In this document: one piece after another, positions 27,171 through 36,657 of the stretch
Position numbering within the stretch: the first letter of the stretch is position 1
How the letters are laid out: every line of letters starts with the position of its first letter
From: Herbinix luporum
Lineage (GTDB): Bacteria; Bacillota; Clostridia; Lachnospirales; Lachnospiraceae
Assembly: GCF_900070325.1 (NCBI RefSeq)
Contig: NZ_LN879430.1
Location: 608,501-672,500 of the forward strand
Length of the DNA stretch: 64,000 bases
Direction: 5' to 3'
Notes under the pieces: model-generated
The model's database searches: none
Seen by the model: only the letters and a program-made list of their open reading frames with translations
Told to the model about the DNA's origin: nothing
Position numbers and translations under genes: made by a program

Positions 27171-29870
27171 ATGAAGATTAAATATTTGAATTCCCGTGGG
27201 AACTTTAAACTAGATAAGGCAGATGAAAACAGTTATCTATATTTTCCTATTGGGAATGACGCTGATGTAATGGCTTGTGTTACTCCTAATCTGCACGGGG
27301 ACAATAAAATAGGACAGAACTCTTTTTTATTAGAGCCTGTAAGTGTAGAAGGGCTTCATATGACTAATAACGGACGAAATGTCTGGTTTCGTATAAATAA
27401 AAAAACTGTTTGGGCAGCCAATGGTTGTTCGCCATTGCAGGTATTAGCTAAACAGGATGAGAGTGAGGAAAAGAAGGACTTTGTTACTGTAGAAGCAGGT
27501 AGACTATGGCATAAGATGACCAGAGAAAATGCTAGCCTTGGTATAGCAGTAACGGTGTTAAGCTACGCCCCTATCGGACATCAGGCGGAAATGATGAAGG
27601 TTACAGCACAAAACATTGGCAGGGATAAACTTACTATAGAACCTACAGTGGCAATACCTTTATACGGTAGAAGTGCAGATAACATCAGAGATCATAGGCA
27701 TGTTACCAGTCTTTTGCATCGGACTTTTGTAAGAAAGAACGGAATCGAAGTGAAACCAACCTTATCTTTTGATGAGAGGGGACATGTGAAAAATAATGTT
27801 AGCTATGGAGTATACACTTTGGATGAGGAAGGAAAAGCACCGATATCCTTCTATCCGGTATTAGAAAGTTTCATAGGAGAGGGTGGTAACTTAACATATC
27901 CTAAGGCTGTTGTAGACCAGACTTATGGCAAAAGTATTGCTATGTATGAGGGAGATAAAGTAGAAGGTTTTGAGTCCATAGCTGCAATGAAGATGGATAA
28001 AGTGGTCTTAAAACCCGGAGAAACAAAGGAATATTGCATTATATTAAGCTATAACAATCAGGGTCTAGAGCTTCTTAATCCAGAAAATGAGAAAAGGGTC
28101 TTTGAAGAAACTGTTAGGTACTGGGAAGAACAGTTAGGAATTGAAGTAGAGACCGGTAATAAAGAATTTGATCAATGGTTAAAATGGGTTGGGATTCAAC
28201 CTACCCTTCGTAGAATTTATGGCTGCTCCTTTTTACCACATCATGATTATGGTAGGGGAGGCAGAGGATACCGTGACCTTTGGCAAGATAGCCTTGCTTT
28301 ATTATTAAATTCTAAGGAGTCCATTCGTAATCAATTGCTCAGTTATTATGGTGGTGTGCGCATAGATGGAAGCAATGCCACCATTATTGGTAAGGAGCCG
28401 GGAGACTTCATAGCGGACCGCAATTCTATTGTAAGAATGTGGATGGACCATGGTGTATGGCCTTGTATGACAACTCTTCTTTATATAAATCAGACCGGAG
28501 ATTATGAAATTCTATTGGAGGAGACAAGCTACTTTAAGGATAGAATCATACATCGGGGTACCGAGATGGATGGTTTATGGCAGGAGGACAGTAAAGTGCT
28601 ACATACCCATACCAATGAGATTTATAAAGGTACCATTCTAGAGCACATTCTGGTACAGAATTTGACAGCTTTTTATGATGTTGGAGACCATGGCCATATG
28701 CGCTTATTGGGAGCCGATTGGAATGATGCTTTAGATATGGCCAAGGAAAATGGAGAAAGTGTAGCATTTAGTGCTGCTTATGCAGGAAACCTTGAGAATT
28801 TGGGAAAACTTTTACTTCGTTTATATAAGGAAAAAGATTGGAAGAAGGTAGCTCTTTGCACAGAACTTATGGAGTTAATCGGTAATGATCCTAATATATA
28901 TAAGTCTGTGGAGAAGAAGCGGGAAATTCTAAAGAATTATTGTAATAACTGTGGAAGTTATATTTCCGGTAAAAAAGAATGGATTTCCTGTGAAATCTTA
29001 GCTAAAGATTTGTTGGAAAAAGCTGAACAGATTAAAAAGAATATAAGATCAAAAGAATGGATAGCTACAGGGGAAGAAGAACTTGGAGGATGGTTTAACA
29101 GTTATTACGATAACAATAAAAATAAGGTTGAGGGAATATTTGAAAGCGGAATTCGTATGATGCTTACCGGTCAAGTATTTACAATTTTAAGCCGTACGGC
29201 AACGGATCAGCAGATTTCCATGATAGTAAAGGCAGCGGACCGGTTATTGTTTGACGATAAGATAGGAGGTTATCGTCTTAATACGAATTTCAATGAATTA
29301 AAGACGGATTTGGGAAGAATGTTTGGATTTGCATATGGTTCAAAAGAAAATGGATCCGTATTCTCCCATATGACGGTTATGTATGCCAATGCCTTATATT
29401 CAAGAGGTTTTGTAAAAGAAGGATATAGGGCCCTAAATCAGCTATTCTTGCAGGCAGCTGATTTTGAAAGTAGTCGTATCTATCCTGGAATTCCTGAATA
29501 TTTTAATCAGAATGGTAGGGGGCTTTACAATTATCTGACTGGTTCTGCAAGCTGGTATATGTTAACGGTACTTACAGAAATGTTTGGAGTTAAAGGAGAT
29601 TTAGGAGACTTAGTTATTGAGCCAAAGCTTATGGCATGTCAATTTGATAAGGAAGGATATGCAAAGATAAGCTTTTATTTTGCAAGAAGAAAGCTTCTTC
29701 TTATCTATGAAAACCCAGAGATGAAGGAATATGGTGACTATGAAGTAGAAGAGATTTTTATTGATGATTTAAAACATGACTTTGAAGATAGTTTACCTGT
29801 AATAAAAAGAAGTTATCTTAAGGAGCTAGAGGAAGAGAAAGAACATGTAATTAGAGTAAAGTTAGCTTAG
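27171..29870 (+). CDS. GH94 family disaccharide/oligosaccharide phosphorylase
   Basis: 899 residues, cytosolic. Inverting phosphorylases of GH94 split beta-glucosides with phosphate to alpha-glucose-1-phosphate. The N-terminal beta-sandwich is followed by the (alpha/alpha)6 catalytic barrel. GRGYRDLWQD (364-373) contacts the donor glucose, and Asp519 in GADWNDALD is the expected general acid. HTHTNEIYKGT and YLTGSASWYM are further family segments. Length is closer to laminaribiose-type phosphorylases (about 910) than to cellobiose (about 810) or cellodextrin (about 990) enzymes, so a beta-1,3 substrate is favoured but unproven. The start is ATG 27171, with AGAGGTG 7 bases upstream, rather than the in-frame GTG at 27162. 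First gene of the phosphorolysis locus. Confidence 0.85.
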   Translation: MKIKYLNSRGNFKLDKADENSYLYFPIGNDADVMACVTPNLHGDNKIGQNSFLLEPVSVEGLHMTNNGRNVWFRINKKTVWAANGCSPLQVLAKQDESEEKKDFVTVEAGRLWHKMTRENASLGIAVTVLSYAPIGHQAEMMKVTAQNIGRDKLTIEPTVAIPLYGRSADNIRDHRHVTSLLHRTFVRKNGIEVKPTLSFDERGHVKNNVSYGVYTLDEEGKAPISFYPVLESFIGEGGNLTYPKAVVDQTYGKSIAMYEGDKVEGFESIAAMKMDKVVLKPGETKEYCIILSYNNQGLELLNPENEKRVFEETVRYWEEQLGIEVETGNKEFDQWLKWVGIQPTLRRIYGCSFLPHHDYGRGGRGYRDLWQDSLALLLNSKESIRNQLLSYYGGVRIDGSNATIIGKEPGDFIADRNSIVRMWMDHGVWPCMTTLLYINQTGDYEILLEETSYFKDRIIHRGTEMDGLWQEDSKVLHTHTNEIYKGTILEHILVQNLTAFYDVGDHGHMRLLGADWNDALDMAKENGESVAFSAAYAGNLENLGKLLLRLYKEKDWKKVALCTELMELIGNDPNIYKSVEKKREILKNYCNNCGSYISGKKEWISCEILAKDLLEKAEQIKKNIRSKEWIATGEEELGGWFNSYYDNNKNKVEGIFESGIRMMLTGQVFTILSRTATDQQISMIVKAADRLLFDDKIGGYRLNTNFNELKTDLGRMFGFAYGSKENGSVFSHMTVMYANALYSRGFVKEGYRALNQLFLQAADFESSRIYPGIPEYFNQNGRGLYNYLTGSASWYMLTVLTEMFGVKGDLGDLVIEPKLMACQFDKEGYAKISFYFARRKLLLIYENPEMKEYGDYEVEEIFIDDLKHDFEDSLPVIKRSYLKELEEEKEHVIRVKLA

Positions 29871-29924
29871 TATCCTAAAAAATTTATGTGATTTAATAGT
29901 CTTAAGAAAAGAAAGGATAAAGTT

Positions 29925-32900
29925 ATGATAGATAAAGAAAAAAGATATGTCATTTATAATTACGGTAGAAAGTCAACTTTTTCAAATTTTCTTCCTGGTA
30001 TCGCAGGTGAAAGGGGCATCCCCTTATGGTGTTTCTATGTTAACCGGGGACAGGCTATCTCAAGCTTTGGTATCCAGGATAAGGATCATTCCATCATGCA
30101 ATTTTATCCTGCACACCAAGCATATCAAAATACTAAGAGACTAGGATTTCGTACCTTTATCAAGGTAGATAATCAGGTTCATGAAGCTTTTTCCAAGGAA
30201 GCAATGAACCATTCTATGGCCATTGGTATGAATGAATTAGAGATTAAGGAAGAGAACTCAGAGGGGAAGTTTGATATTGAAGTCCTTTATTATACCTTGC
30301 CTGGGGAAGATGTAGCTGGACTAGTAAGAAAGGTTACCCTTAAGAACAGCAAATCAGTTGCTAGGGATTTTGAATTTGTAGATGGCATGGCAGCAGTCTT
30401 ACCCTATGGAGTGGATCTAAAAAGCATTAATGAGATGGGGCAGACTTCCAAAGCATGGATGCAGGTGCTTAATGCCCATACAGGATGTCCTATCTTTAAG
30501 GTGCGGGCCAGTATGGAGGATCATGCGCAAGTAGACGCTGTAAAAGGGGGCAACTATGGTCTAGCCATAAATCATAATGGACTTGTAAAGCAAGTAATTG
30601 TCAGTACAGAAACCTTATTTGGTTATGATAGCTCCTTACAGTATCCAATTGAATTTATGGAGCATAGTCTTTTGCACTTATTAGAAAAAAGCCAGAGAAT
30701 GGAGAATGATGTTCCATGTTGCTTCTTTACAGATAAATTTAAGTTACAACCTGGGGAGACTTATACAATTTATGAACTCTACGGACAGACTGAGAATATA
30801 GATAACTTATCCCTTCTATATGAAAAGGTATTAAAAAAAGGATATTTCCAAAATAAATATGAAGAAGCAAGGACATTACCATGGAAGATTACAGAAAAGA
30901 TTTATACTAAAACCGGTAACGAGATCTTTGATTTATATTGTAGACAGACCTATTTAGATAATGTCCTTCGGGGAGGAGAACCTATCCTCCTTGGAGAAAA
31001 TAAGGTGTATTACCTCTATTCCAGAAAGCATGGAGATATTGAGCGTGATTATAACTACTTTAAAGTTATGCCGGAATTCTACTCCCAAGGAAATGGCAAT
31101 TTTAGAGATGTAAATCAAAATCGCCGTTGTGATGTGAGGTTTTCACCCTATGTAGAGGAAGCTAGTATTCGTTTCTTTTATAATACAATTCAAATTGACG
31201 GCTATAATCCATTGGGGATTGAGCAAATCACATACTTCCTAGAGGAAGATAAGGCTGGTAAATACCCAGAGCTTAAAGACTTTTTAAGGGAGGTATTTAC
31301 TCCGGGAAGGCTATTAAAGAGATTAAAGGAACTTGGAAGGGAGGATTTATTCCATCCAATTCTTAAAGAAGCAATAGCAATTCAAAATACAGAATTTCAT
31401 GAAGGATATTGGTCCGACCATTGGACCTACAATCTGGACCTTGTGGAAGAATACCTGGCTATCTATCCGGAACGTAAGGAGAAGCTTTTATTTGGAGACA
31501 GAAGTTATACCTATCCCTTGCAAAAAGGATTTGTGCTTCCCGCAAGAAAACGATATGTTGAGACAGAAAAAGGTATAAGACAATATAATTTTATTGAAAT
31601 AAATAGCCAATTTGTCCCCGGTTTATTGAAGGATAAAAAAGGCAAGCAAGTTAAGCATAGTCTACTAGAGAAGATGTTACTTATAGGTATCGTAAAATTT
31701 GCTGCCCTTGATTTATATGGACTTGGTATTGAAATGGAAGGGGGAAGACCCGGTTGGTATGATGCCCTCAATGGACTTCCGGGTTTACTAGGTTCATCCA
31801 TGGCTGAAACTTATGAGCTGGCAAGGCTATTTGATTATCTAGAAGAGGTGTTAAGTAACTATGATAATAACTTGCATCTTCCTATAGAACTGGATAATCT
31901 CCTAACATCTTTACTGGAAAGTGCAAATTCTTATCTAGAGTTATATGAAGATACCTCATCCATTAGCTCAAAGGATCGAATTAAATTCTGGAAGGAAAGG
32001 AATTGCGCCTTAGAGCTATATAGGGAAGCTGTGAAATATCAGTTAAGGGGTGAAGAGAAGGAGTATACCTTCAGTTCTATGGCAGAGGCTATTAAAGTAT
32101 TGCACAAGGTAGTAGATCTTGCTTGTTCTTACGCTTGGGATATACATAAAAATAATGGTAGTGGTGTTTGTCCAACCTATTTTTATTATACGGTAACAGA
32201 TTATAAAAAGACTGAAGAGGGAATTGAAATCCTTGATGCTATTTTAGAAAAAACACCGGACTTTTTAGAGGGAAATGTAAGATTTTTTAAGACCAAGGTG
32301 GAAGCTTCTGTTAAGAAAAATCTCTACAAGGTAATAAAAAATAGCAAGCTTTATGATAACAAGTTAAAAATGTATAAGGTAAATGCAGATTTGGAAAATG
32401 CCAGTTATGAGCTAGGAAGAGCCAAATCCTTTACACCGGGTTGGTTGGAAAATGAATCCATCTGGTTGCATATGGAGTATAAATATCTGCTGGAGATATT
32501 AAAGGCAGGTATGTATGAGGAATTTATTAATGATTTTCATCAAGCTGCTGTTTGCTTCTTAAAGGAGGAGCAGTATGGAAGAAGCTTACTTGAGAATTCT
32601 TCCTTTATTGCCAGCTCGGCTAATCCAGATGAAAAGATTCATGGAAAAGGCTTTGTAGCAAGACTAAGTGGATCCACTGTTGAGTTTTTAAATATGTGGC
32701 AGATTATGATGTTTGGTAAACAGCCATTTATCTTTTCGGAAGGAAGACTTATGCTTGGTCTACAACCACTGATTCCAGATTATCTGATTGGAGAAGATAA
32801 GATTGAAGCTATGTTTTTAGGTAGCATACCGGTAATCTATCAACTTCCGGATAAGAATACTATTACACCTAACAATGCAAAAGTAAGCTCTTATGAAGTA

Positions 32901-33017
32901 ACTACTAAGGATGGGAATGTAATAACAGTAAAGGCTGAGTTTATGGAAGGTGAACCGGTTAATCTTATTAGAAATAAGGAAGTTATCCAAATCAAAGCTG
33001 TGCTAGTAAGGATATAA
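29925..33017 (+). CDS. Very large glycoside phosphorylase-like protein (GH161/GH149-like)
   Basis: 1030 residues, cytosolic, 54 bases after the GH94 gene with GAAAGG before the ATG. It is distantly related to GH94: an N-terminal beta-sandwich region, then a helical barrel with HGDIERDYNYF (369-379), QGNGNFRDVNQNRR (388-401) and GRPGWYDALNG (607-617), whose Asp613 is the likely general acid by position in the fold. The FRDVNQNRR pattern is one I associate with long beta-1,3-glucan phosphorylases of GH161/GH149. That assignment is from memory and not checked by a search. It has no signal peptide. Together with the GH94 protein it would degrade imported oligosaccharides by phosphorolysis, the large enzyme on longer chains and GH94 on the disaccharide. 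Confidence 0.7.
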   Translation: MIDKEKRYVIYNYGRKSTFSNFLPGIAGERGIPLWCFYVNRGQAISSFGIQDKDHSIMQFYPAHQAYQNTKRLGFRTFIKVDNQVHEAFSKEAMNHSMAIGMNELEIKEENSEGKFDIEVLYYTLPGEDVAGLVRKVTLKNSKSVARDFEFVDGMAAVLPYGVDLKSINEMGQTSKAWMQVLNAHTGCPIFKVRASMEDHAQVDAVKGGNYGLAINHNGLVKQVIVSTETLFGYDSSLQYPIEFMEHSLLHLLEKSQRMENDVPCCFFTDKFKLQPGETYTIYELYGQTENIDNLSLLYEKVLKKGYFQNKYEEARTLPWKITEKIYTKTGNEIFDLYCRQTYLDNVLRGGEPILLGENKVYYLYSRKHGDIERDYNYFKVMPEFYSQGNGNFRDVNQNRRCDVRFSPYVEEASIRFFYNTIQIDGYNPLGIEQITYFLEEDKAGKYPELKDFLREVFTPGRLLKRLKELGREDLFHPILKEAIAIQNTEFHEGYWSDHWTYNLDLVEEYLAIYPERKEKLLFGDRSYTYPLQKGFVLPARKRYVETEKGIRQYNFIEINSQFVPGLLKDKKGKQVKHSLLEKMLLIGIVKFAALDLYGLGIEMEGGRPGWYDALNGLPGLLGSSMAETYELARLFDYLEEVLSNYDNNLHLPIELDNLLTSLLESANSYLELYEDTSSISSKDRIKFWKERNCALELYREAVKYQLRGEEKEYTFSSMAEAIKVLHKVVDLACSYAWDIHKNNGSGVCPTYFYYTVTDYKKTEEGIEILDAILEKTPDFLEGNVRFFKTKVEASVKKNLYKVIKNSKLYDNKLKMYKVNADLENASYELGRAKSFTPGWLENESIWLHMEYKYLLEILKAGMYEEFINDFHQAAVCFLKEEQYGRSLLENSSFIASSANPDEKIHGKGFVARLSGSTVEFLNMWQIMMFGKQPFIFSEGRLMLGLQPLIPDYLIGEDKIEAMFLGSIPVIYQLPDKNTITPNNAKVSSYEVTTKDGNVITVKAEFMEGEPVNLIRNKEVIQIKAVLVRI

Positions 33018-33052
33018 AAATAAAATATGAACACCTTTTTAAAAATTAAACC

Positions 33053-33082
33053 ATTACATGGGGAAAATGGAGTATTTATAAT
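33053..33082 (+). promoter_or_regulatory. Possible internal promoter for the ABC transporter genes
   Basis: ATTACA (33053-33058), 18 bases, TATAAT (33077-33082), 51 bases before the binding-protein start. It would let transporter genes be expressed above the upstream enzymes. Confidence 0.4.
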
Positions 33083-33132
33083 AAAATCATCAAGAAAACA
33101 CAGGTGTGATTGAGAAAGGGAAGGTATTATTT

Positions 33133-34560
33133 ATGAAAGCAAAAAAAGTTTTAATTTTTTTGTTGGTTTCTATGTTAACCATTTTTATGATTGCTTGTGG
33201 CAGCAAGGATAATTCCGGTAAAAAAGATGATAGTCAAGCAGACAAAACTCCTACTACCAGTGGGGACAATACTTCTTCAGAAGCAGATAAAACTCTAGAA
33301 GGAAAGTTAGTAGTATGGACACTTGCCTCTGACCTTCAGCAGTTTTCTGAATATTTTATGGAGAAGAATCCCGGAGTTGAAGTTGAAACAGTAGTTATTG
33401 CTCCCGCTGATTATCCTACAAAGGTTCAATCTGCACTTCTTGGTGGCGAAACAGAACCTGACATTATCGTAGGTGAGCCACAGATGTTAGAGGATATGTT
33501 TGAAGCAGGCTTCTTTGAAGATTTAAATCAGGCACCATACAATGCACAAGATTATGCTCATTTGATTGTAGATTATGTTTGGAAAGTCGGACAGGACAAA
33601 GATGGTATTCAAAGAGCAATTAGTTATCAGATTACCCCTGCAGGCTTCTTTTATAGAAGAGATATCGCACAGAAGGTATTTAATACAGATGATCCCGATG
33701 AAATCAGTAAATTATTTAAGGATTATAAGACCATTTTAGAAACAGCTGAGACATTAAAGCAGGCCGGATACAAGATATTCGCCTCTGATGCTGAAACTAA
33801 CTATTTCTCCGGTGACTCTGCTTGGGTTATCGATGGAACTTTAAATGTTGATCAAGCTAGATATGATTATATGGATCTATGCGTTCAGTTATATCAAAAT
33901 GATTATACCGCATTTGCTAGCCAGTGGGCAGCTCCTTGGTATCAAGCTATGAAAGGCCCTGTTCCTTTGTTAACAGCTGAAACACAATGGGGAACAGATG
34001 ATATGAATATATGGGATGCTGAATCCTTTGCGGCAGCAACTGAAGGTAAAGAAACCGTTGAAGTATTTGCATATGGACTTCCTGCATGGGGCGTTTTAAC
34101 TATGAGAGATAACGTTGGAGAAACTGCAGGAAAATGGGGAGTTGCAGCAGGTCCCTCCTATGGATTTGGTGGCGGTACTTTCATCGGTATCAGCCAAGCT
34201 AGTAAAAGAAAAGAACTGGCTTGGGAATACTTAAAGTTTTGTACCTTAACAGAGGACACAATGGAATGGTGGATTGTGAAATCTGAAGGTGATACAGTAT
34301 CCTACATCCCTACCTTAGAGAAACATGCAGAAGATAAGAATGAAATTTATGGCGGACAACAACTTTATAAGTTCTGGCTAGAACAGGCTAAAGGAATTGA
34401 TTACTCAAAGGTCACTAGATATGACAAAGCAATCGGTGATGCTTGGGGTGCAGCCATAACTGCTATTAAGACAGGTGAGAAAACTAAAGAAGAAGCAATT
34501 AATGAATTTTATGATGTTGTAGAATCAACTTTTCCTGAACTTAAAGTAAATAGAGAGTAG
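33133..34560 (+). CDS. ABC transporter sugar-binding lipoprotein
   Basis: 475 residues. Signal peptide with lipobox MIACGS (lipidated Cys22), then a Ser/Thr/Asp-rich linker and a family 1 extracellular solute-binding fold (LVVWTLASDLQQFSEYFMEKNPGVEVE at the start of the mature domain). It would capture an oligosaccharide for the two permeases that follow. The start is ATG 33133, with GGAAGG 9 bases before; an in-frame upstream ATT/ATG context at 33106 would put the signal peptide out of place. A big hairpin separates it from the permease genes, a common device for making more binding protein than permease. The ATPase is not in the window, as usual when a shared MsmK-type ATPase is used. Confidence 0.9.
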   Translation: MKAKKVLIFLLVSMLTIFMIACGSKDNSGKKDDSQADKTPTTSGDNTSSEADKTLEGKLVVWTLASDLQQFSEYFMEKNPGVEVETVVIAPADYPTKVQSALLGGETEPDIIVGEPQMLEDMFEAGFFEDLNQAPYNAQDYAHLIVDYVWKVGQDKDGIQRAISYQITPAGFFYRRDIAQKVFNTDDPDEISKLFKDYKTILETAETLKQAGYKIFASDAETNYFSGDSAWVIDGTLNVDQARYDYMDLCVQLYQNDYTAFASQWAAPWYQAMKGPVPLLTAETQWGTDDMNIWDAESFAAATEGKETVEVFAYGLPAWGVLTMRDNVGETAGKWGVAAGPSYGFGGGTFIGISQASKRKELAWEYLKFCTLTEDTMEWWIVKSEGDTVSYIPTLEKHAEDKNEIYGGQQLYKFWLEQAKGIDYSKVTRYDKAIGDAWGAAITAIKTGEKTKEEAINEFYDVVESTFPELKVNRE

Positions 34561-34597
34561 TTAAAAATAGTAGGCATGGCTAAACTCTAAGGAATAT

Positions 34598-34659
34598 AAA
34601 TTGTGCGAACAACAAATACCTGACAAAATACTGAAAGAGATTTGTTGGGCGCACAATTT
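34598..34659 (+). promoter_or_regulatory. Intercistronic mRNA-stabilising hairpin after the binding-protein gene
   Basis: AAATTGTGCG (34598-34607) pairs perfectly with CGCACAATTT (34650-34659). Inside it CAACAAAT (34610-34617) pairs perfectly with ATTTGTTG (34640-34647), separated by a small internal loop. Only a weak T-rich stretch follows, so partial termination or 3' end protection is more likely than full termination. Confidence 0.7.
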
Positions 34660-34730
34660 ATTAAATTTTCCCAAAGGTATATGTAAGAACAGTCCGTTCG
34701 TGTTTGTTATATGGTTGGAGGAAACAAATC

Positions 34731-35654
34731 ATGATAAATGATAGAAAAGTTAATAAACTTGGCAGAAGAAACAACTGGGCATATCTATTTGTAGCACCTT
34801 TTATAATAACATTCCTAATCTTTAGTGTATATCCGGTTTTTCGAACCTTATACTTGAGTTTTACAAACTATAAGGGATTTGGAACTCCCAATTTCGTAGG
34901 CGTGGATAATTATGAACGTGTTGTGGGAGATAAGTTTTTCTGGAGAGCCTTTGGCAATACTATAAAAATCTGGGGATTTAATATTGTATTACAGCTAGGT
35001 ACTGCCTTATTATTAACAATTGTATTTAATGATATTAAGTATAAAATTAAAGGACTGGGTTTTTTTCGAGCTGTATTTTATCTTCCCAATATTATTGCAA
35101 CAACCTCGGTAGCATTTTTATTTAAAACATTATTTGATTGGAGATACGGAACTGTCAATCAATTATTGGCAGCTATGGGTATTAGTGAAAATAGTCCCAT
35201 AAATTGGACTGGAAATAGTGCTATAGCTCCTTACTTTGTCGGTGGCATTGGTGCTTGGATGTGGTTTGGCAACTCCTTTATCTTATTAATGGCAGGTGTA
35301 CAGGGTATTTCAAAAGATTATTTTGAAGCAGCAGCCATTGATGGAGCAGGAAGATGGAAGATATTTTCAAAGATTACAATTCCCTTATTAAGGCCCATTT
35401 TACTATATGTAGGTATTACTTCTTTAATCGGCGGACTACAGATGTTTGATATACCGTTCTTGATTAGCGGAGGTACCCATGGTAATCCTTCCGGAAGTCT
35501 ACAGACCGTTATTATGTATTTATATAAGTTTGGATTTGAAGTAGGTACTAATCAGGTAGGGTATGCAGCTGCTATTGCATATAGTTTGTTTGCGATTATA
35601 TTAGTAATTTCTGTTGTTCAATACAAACTGATGCGAGAGAAGGAGGACTACTAA
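34731..35654 (+). CDS. ABC sugar permease, MalF/UgpA type
   Basis: 307 residues with six hydrophobic helices. The cytoplasmic EAA loop reads YFEAAAIDGAGRWKIFSKITIPLLRPI, which docks to the ATPase. N-terminal signature is NWAYLFVAPFIITFLIFSVYPVFRTLYLSF. The start is ATG 34731 with GGAGG 9 bases upstream; an earlier in-frame TTG has no site. Spaced one base from the next permease gene. Confidence 0.93.
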   Translation: MINDRKVNKLGRRNNWAYLFVAPFIITFLIFSVYPVFRTLYLSFTNYKGFGTPNFVGVDNYERVVGDKFFWRAFGNTIKIWGFNIVLQLGTALLLTIVFNDIKYKIKGLGFFRAVFYLPNIIATTSVAFLFKTLFDWRYGTVNQLLAAMGISENSPINWTGNSAIAPYFVGGIGAWMWFGNSFILLMAGVQGISKDYFEAAAIDGAGRWKIFSKITIPLLRPILLYVGITSLIGGLQMFDIPFLISGGTHGNPSGSLQTVIMYLYKFGFEVGTNQVGYAAAIAYSLFAIILVISVVQYKLMREKEDY

Positions 35655-35655
35655 T

Positions 35656-36483
35656 ATGGCTTATAGAATAAAAAAAATGATTATCTATCTTGGATTAATT
35701 ATATTATCTTTAGTATGCTTACTACCATTTGTATTAATGATGGTTAATTCTACAAGAAGTGGCATTGAGATTATGACTTCCTTTAGTTTTATCCCCGGCA
35801 AATCTCTCGCAGATAATTGGAAAATAGTATCCGGATATTTTAATCTCTTCCGTGGTTTTGCCAACAGTTTAATGGTGGCAATACCGGCTACCATATTAAC
35901 CGCTTATTTTTCTGCCATAACAGCTTATGCCCTTGCCATATATCACTTTAGAGGCGGTAAAACCCTGCTGATAATAATTGTAATATTCATGATGATTCCG
36001 GGACAGCTAAGCTTACTAGGTTTTTATAATTTAGTGGCAAAATTAAAATTGGTAAACTCCTACATTCCCCTGATTGTTCCGGCCATAGCTGCACCGGGAA
36101 CTGTCTTCTTTTTAAGACAGTATTTAATATCAGTTCTATCTAGATCATTATTAGAAGCAGCAAGAATTGATGGTGCCAGTGAAATACATATTTTCCATAG
36201 AATTGTCTTTCCGATTATGTTACCCGGAGTAGCAACCATGTCTATCGGTTCATTTATCGGCAACTGGAATAGTTACTTAGTTCCCTTAATTTTATTAAAT
36301 ACACCTAAGAAATTCACCTTACCGGTAATGATTGCCTCCTTAAATAGTTCCACAGATATAACCAGTAATCAAGGGGCTATATATCTTGCAGTGGCAATTT
36401 CAGTTATTCCAATTCTAATAGTATTTTGCTTCTGTTCTAAATACATAATTAGCAGTATTTCAGCCGGTGCGGTAAAAGAGTAA
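35656..36483 (+). CDS. ABC sugar permease, MalG/UgpE type
   Basis: 275 residues, six hydrophobic helices, EAA loop LLEAARIDGASEIHIFHRIVFPIMLPG. GGAGG (in the end of the previous gene) precedes the ATG, and the two permease genes are separated by one base, so they are translated together. Carbohydrate uptake type 1 subfamily, which handles di- and oligosaccharides. Confidence 0.93.
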   Translation: MAYRIKKMIIYLGLIILSLVCLLPFVLMMVNSTRSGIEIMTSFSFIPGKSLADNWKIVSGYFNLFRGFANSLMVAIPATILTAYFSAITAYALAIYHFRGGKTLLIIIVIFMMIPGQLSLLGFYNLVAKLKLVNSYIPLIVPAIAAPGTVFFLRQYLISVLSRSLLEAARIDGASEIHIFHRIVFPIMLPGVATMSIGSFIGNWNSYLVPLILLNTPKKFTLPVMIASLNSSTDITSNQGAIYLAVAISVIPILIVFCFCSKYIISSISAGAVKE

Positions 36484-36657
36484 AACAATTTTCCGTAATA
36501 ACTGGCATATATTTGAAAAATCCGTTATAATATCTATAAAGTTCTGTGCGATTGGATGAAAAATCAATATGCTCTTACAATACATGCTAGACATTATATC
36601 CAAAGAATAAAATGTGGAACAAGTTGTAGATAGTGAAAAATGAGAGAAAGTGATTCT

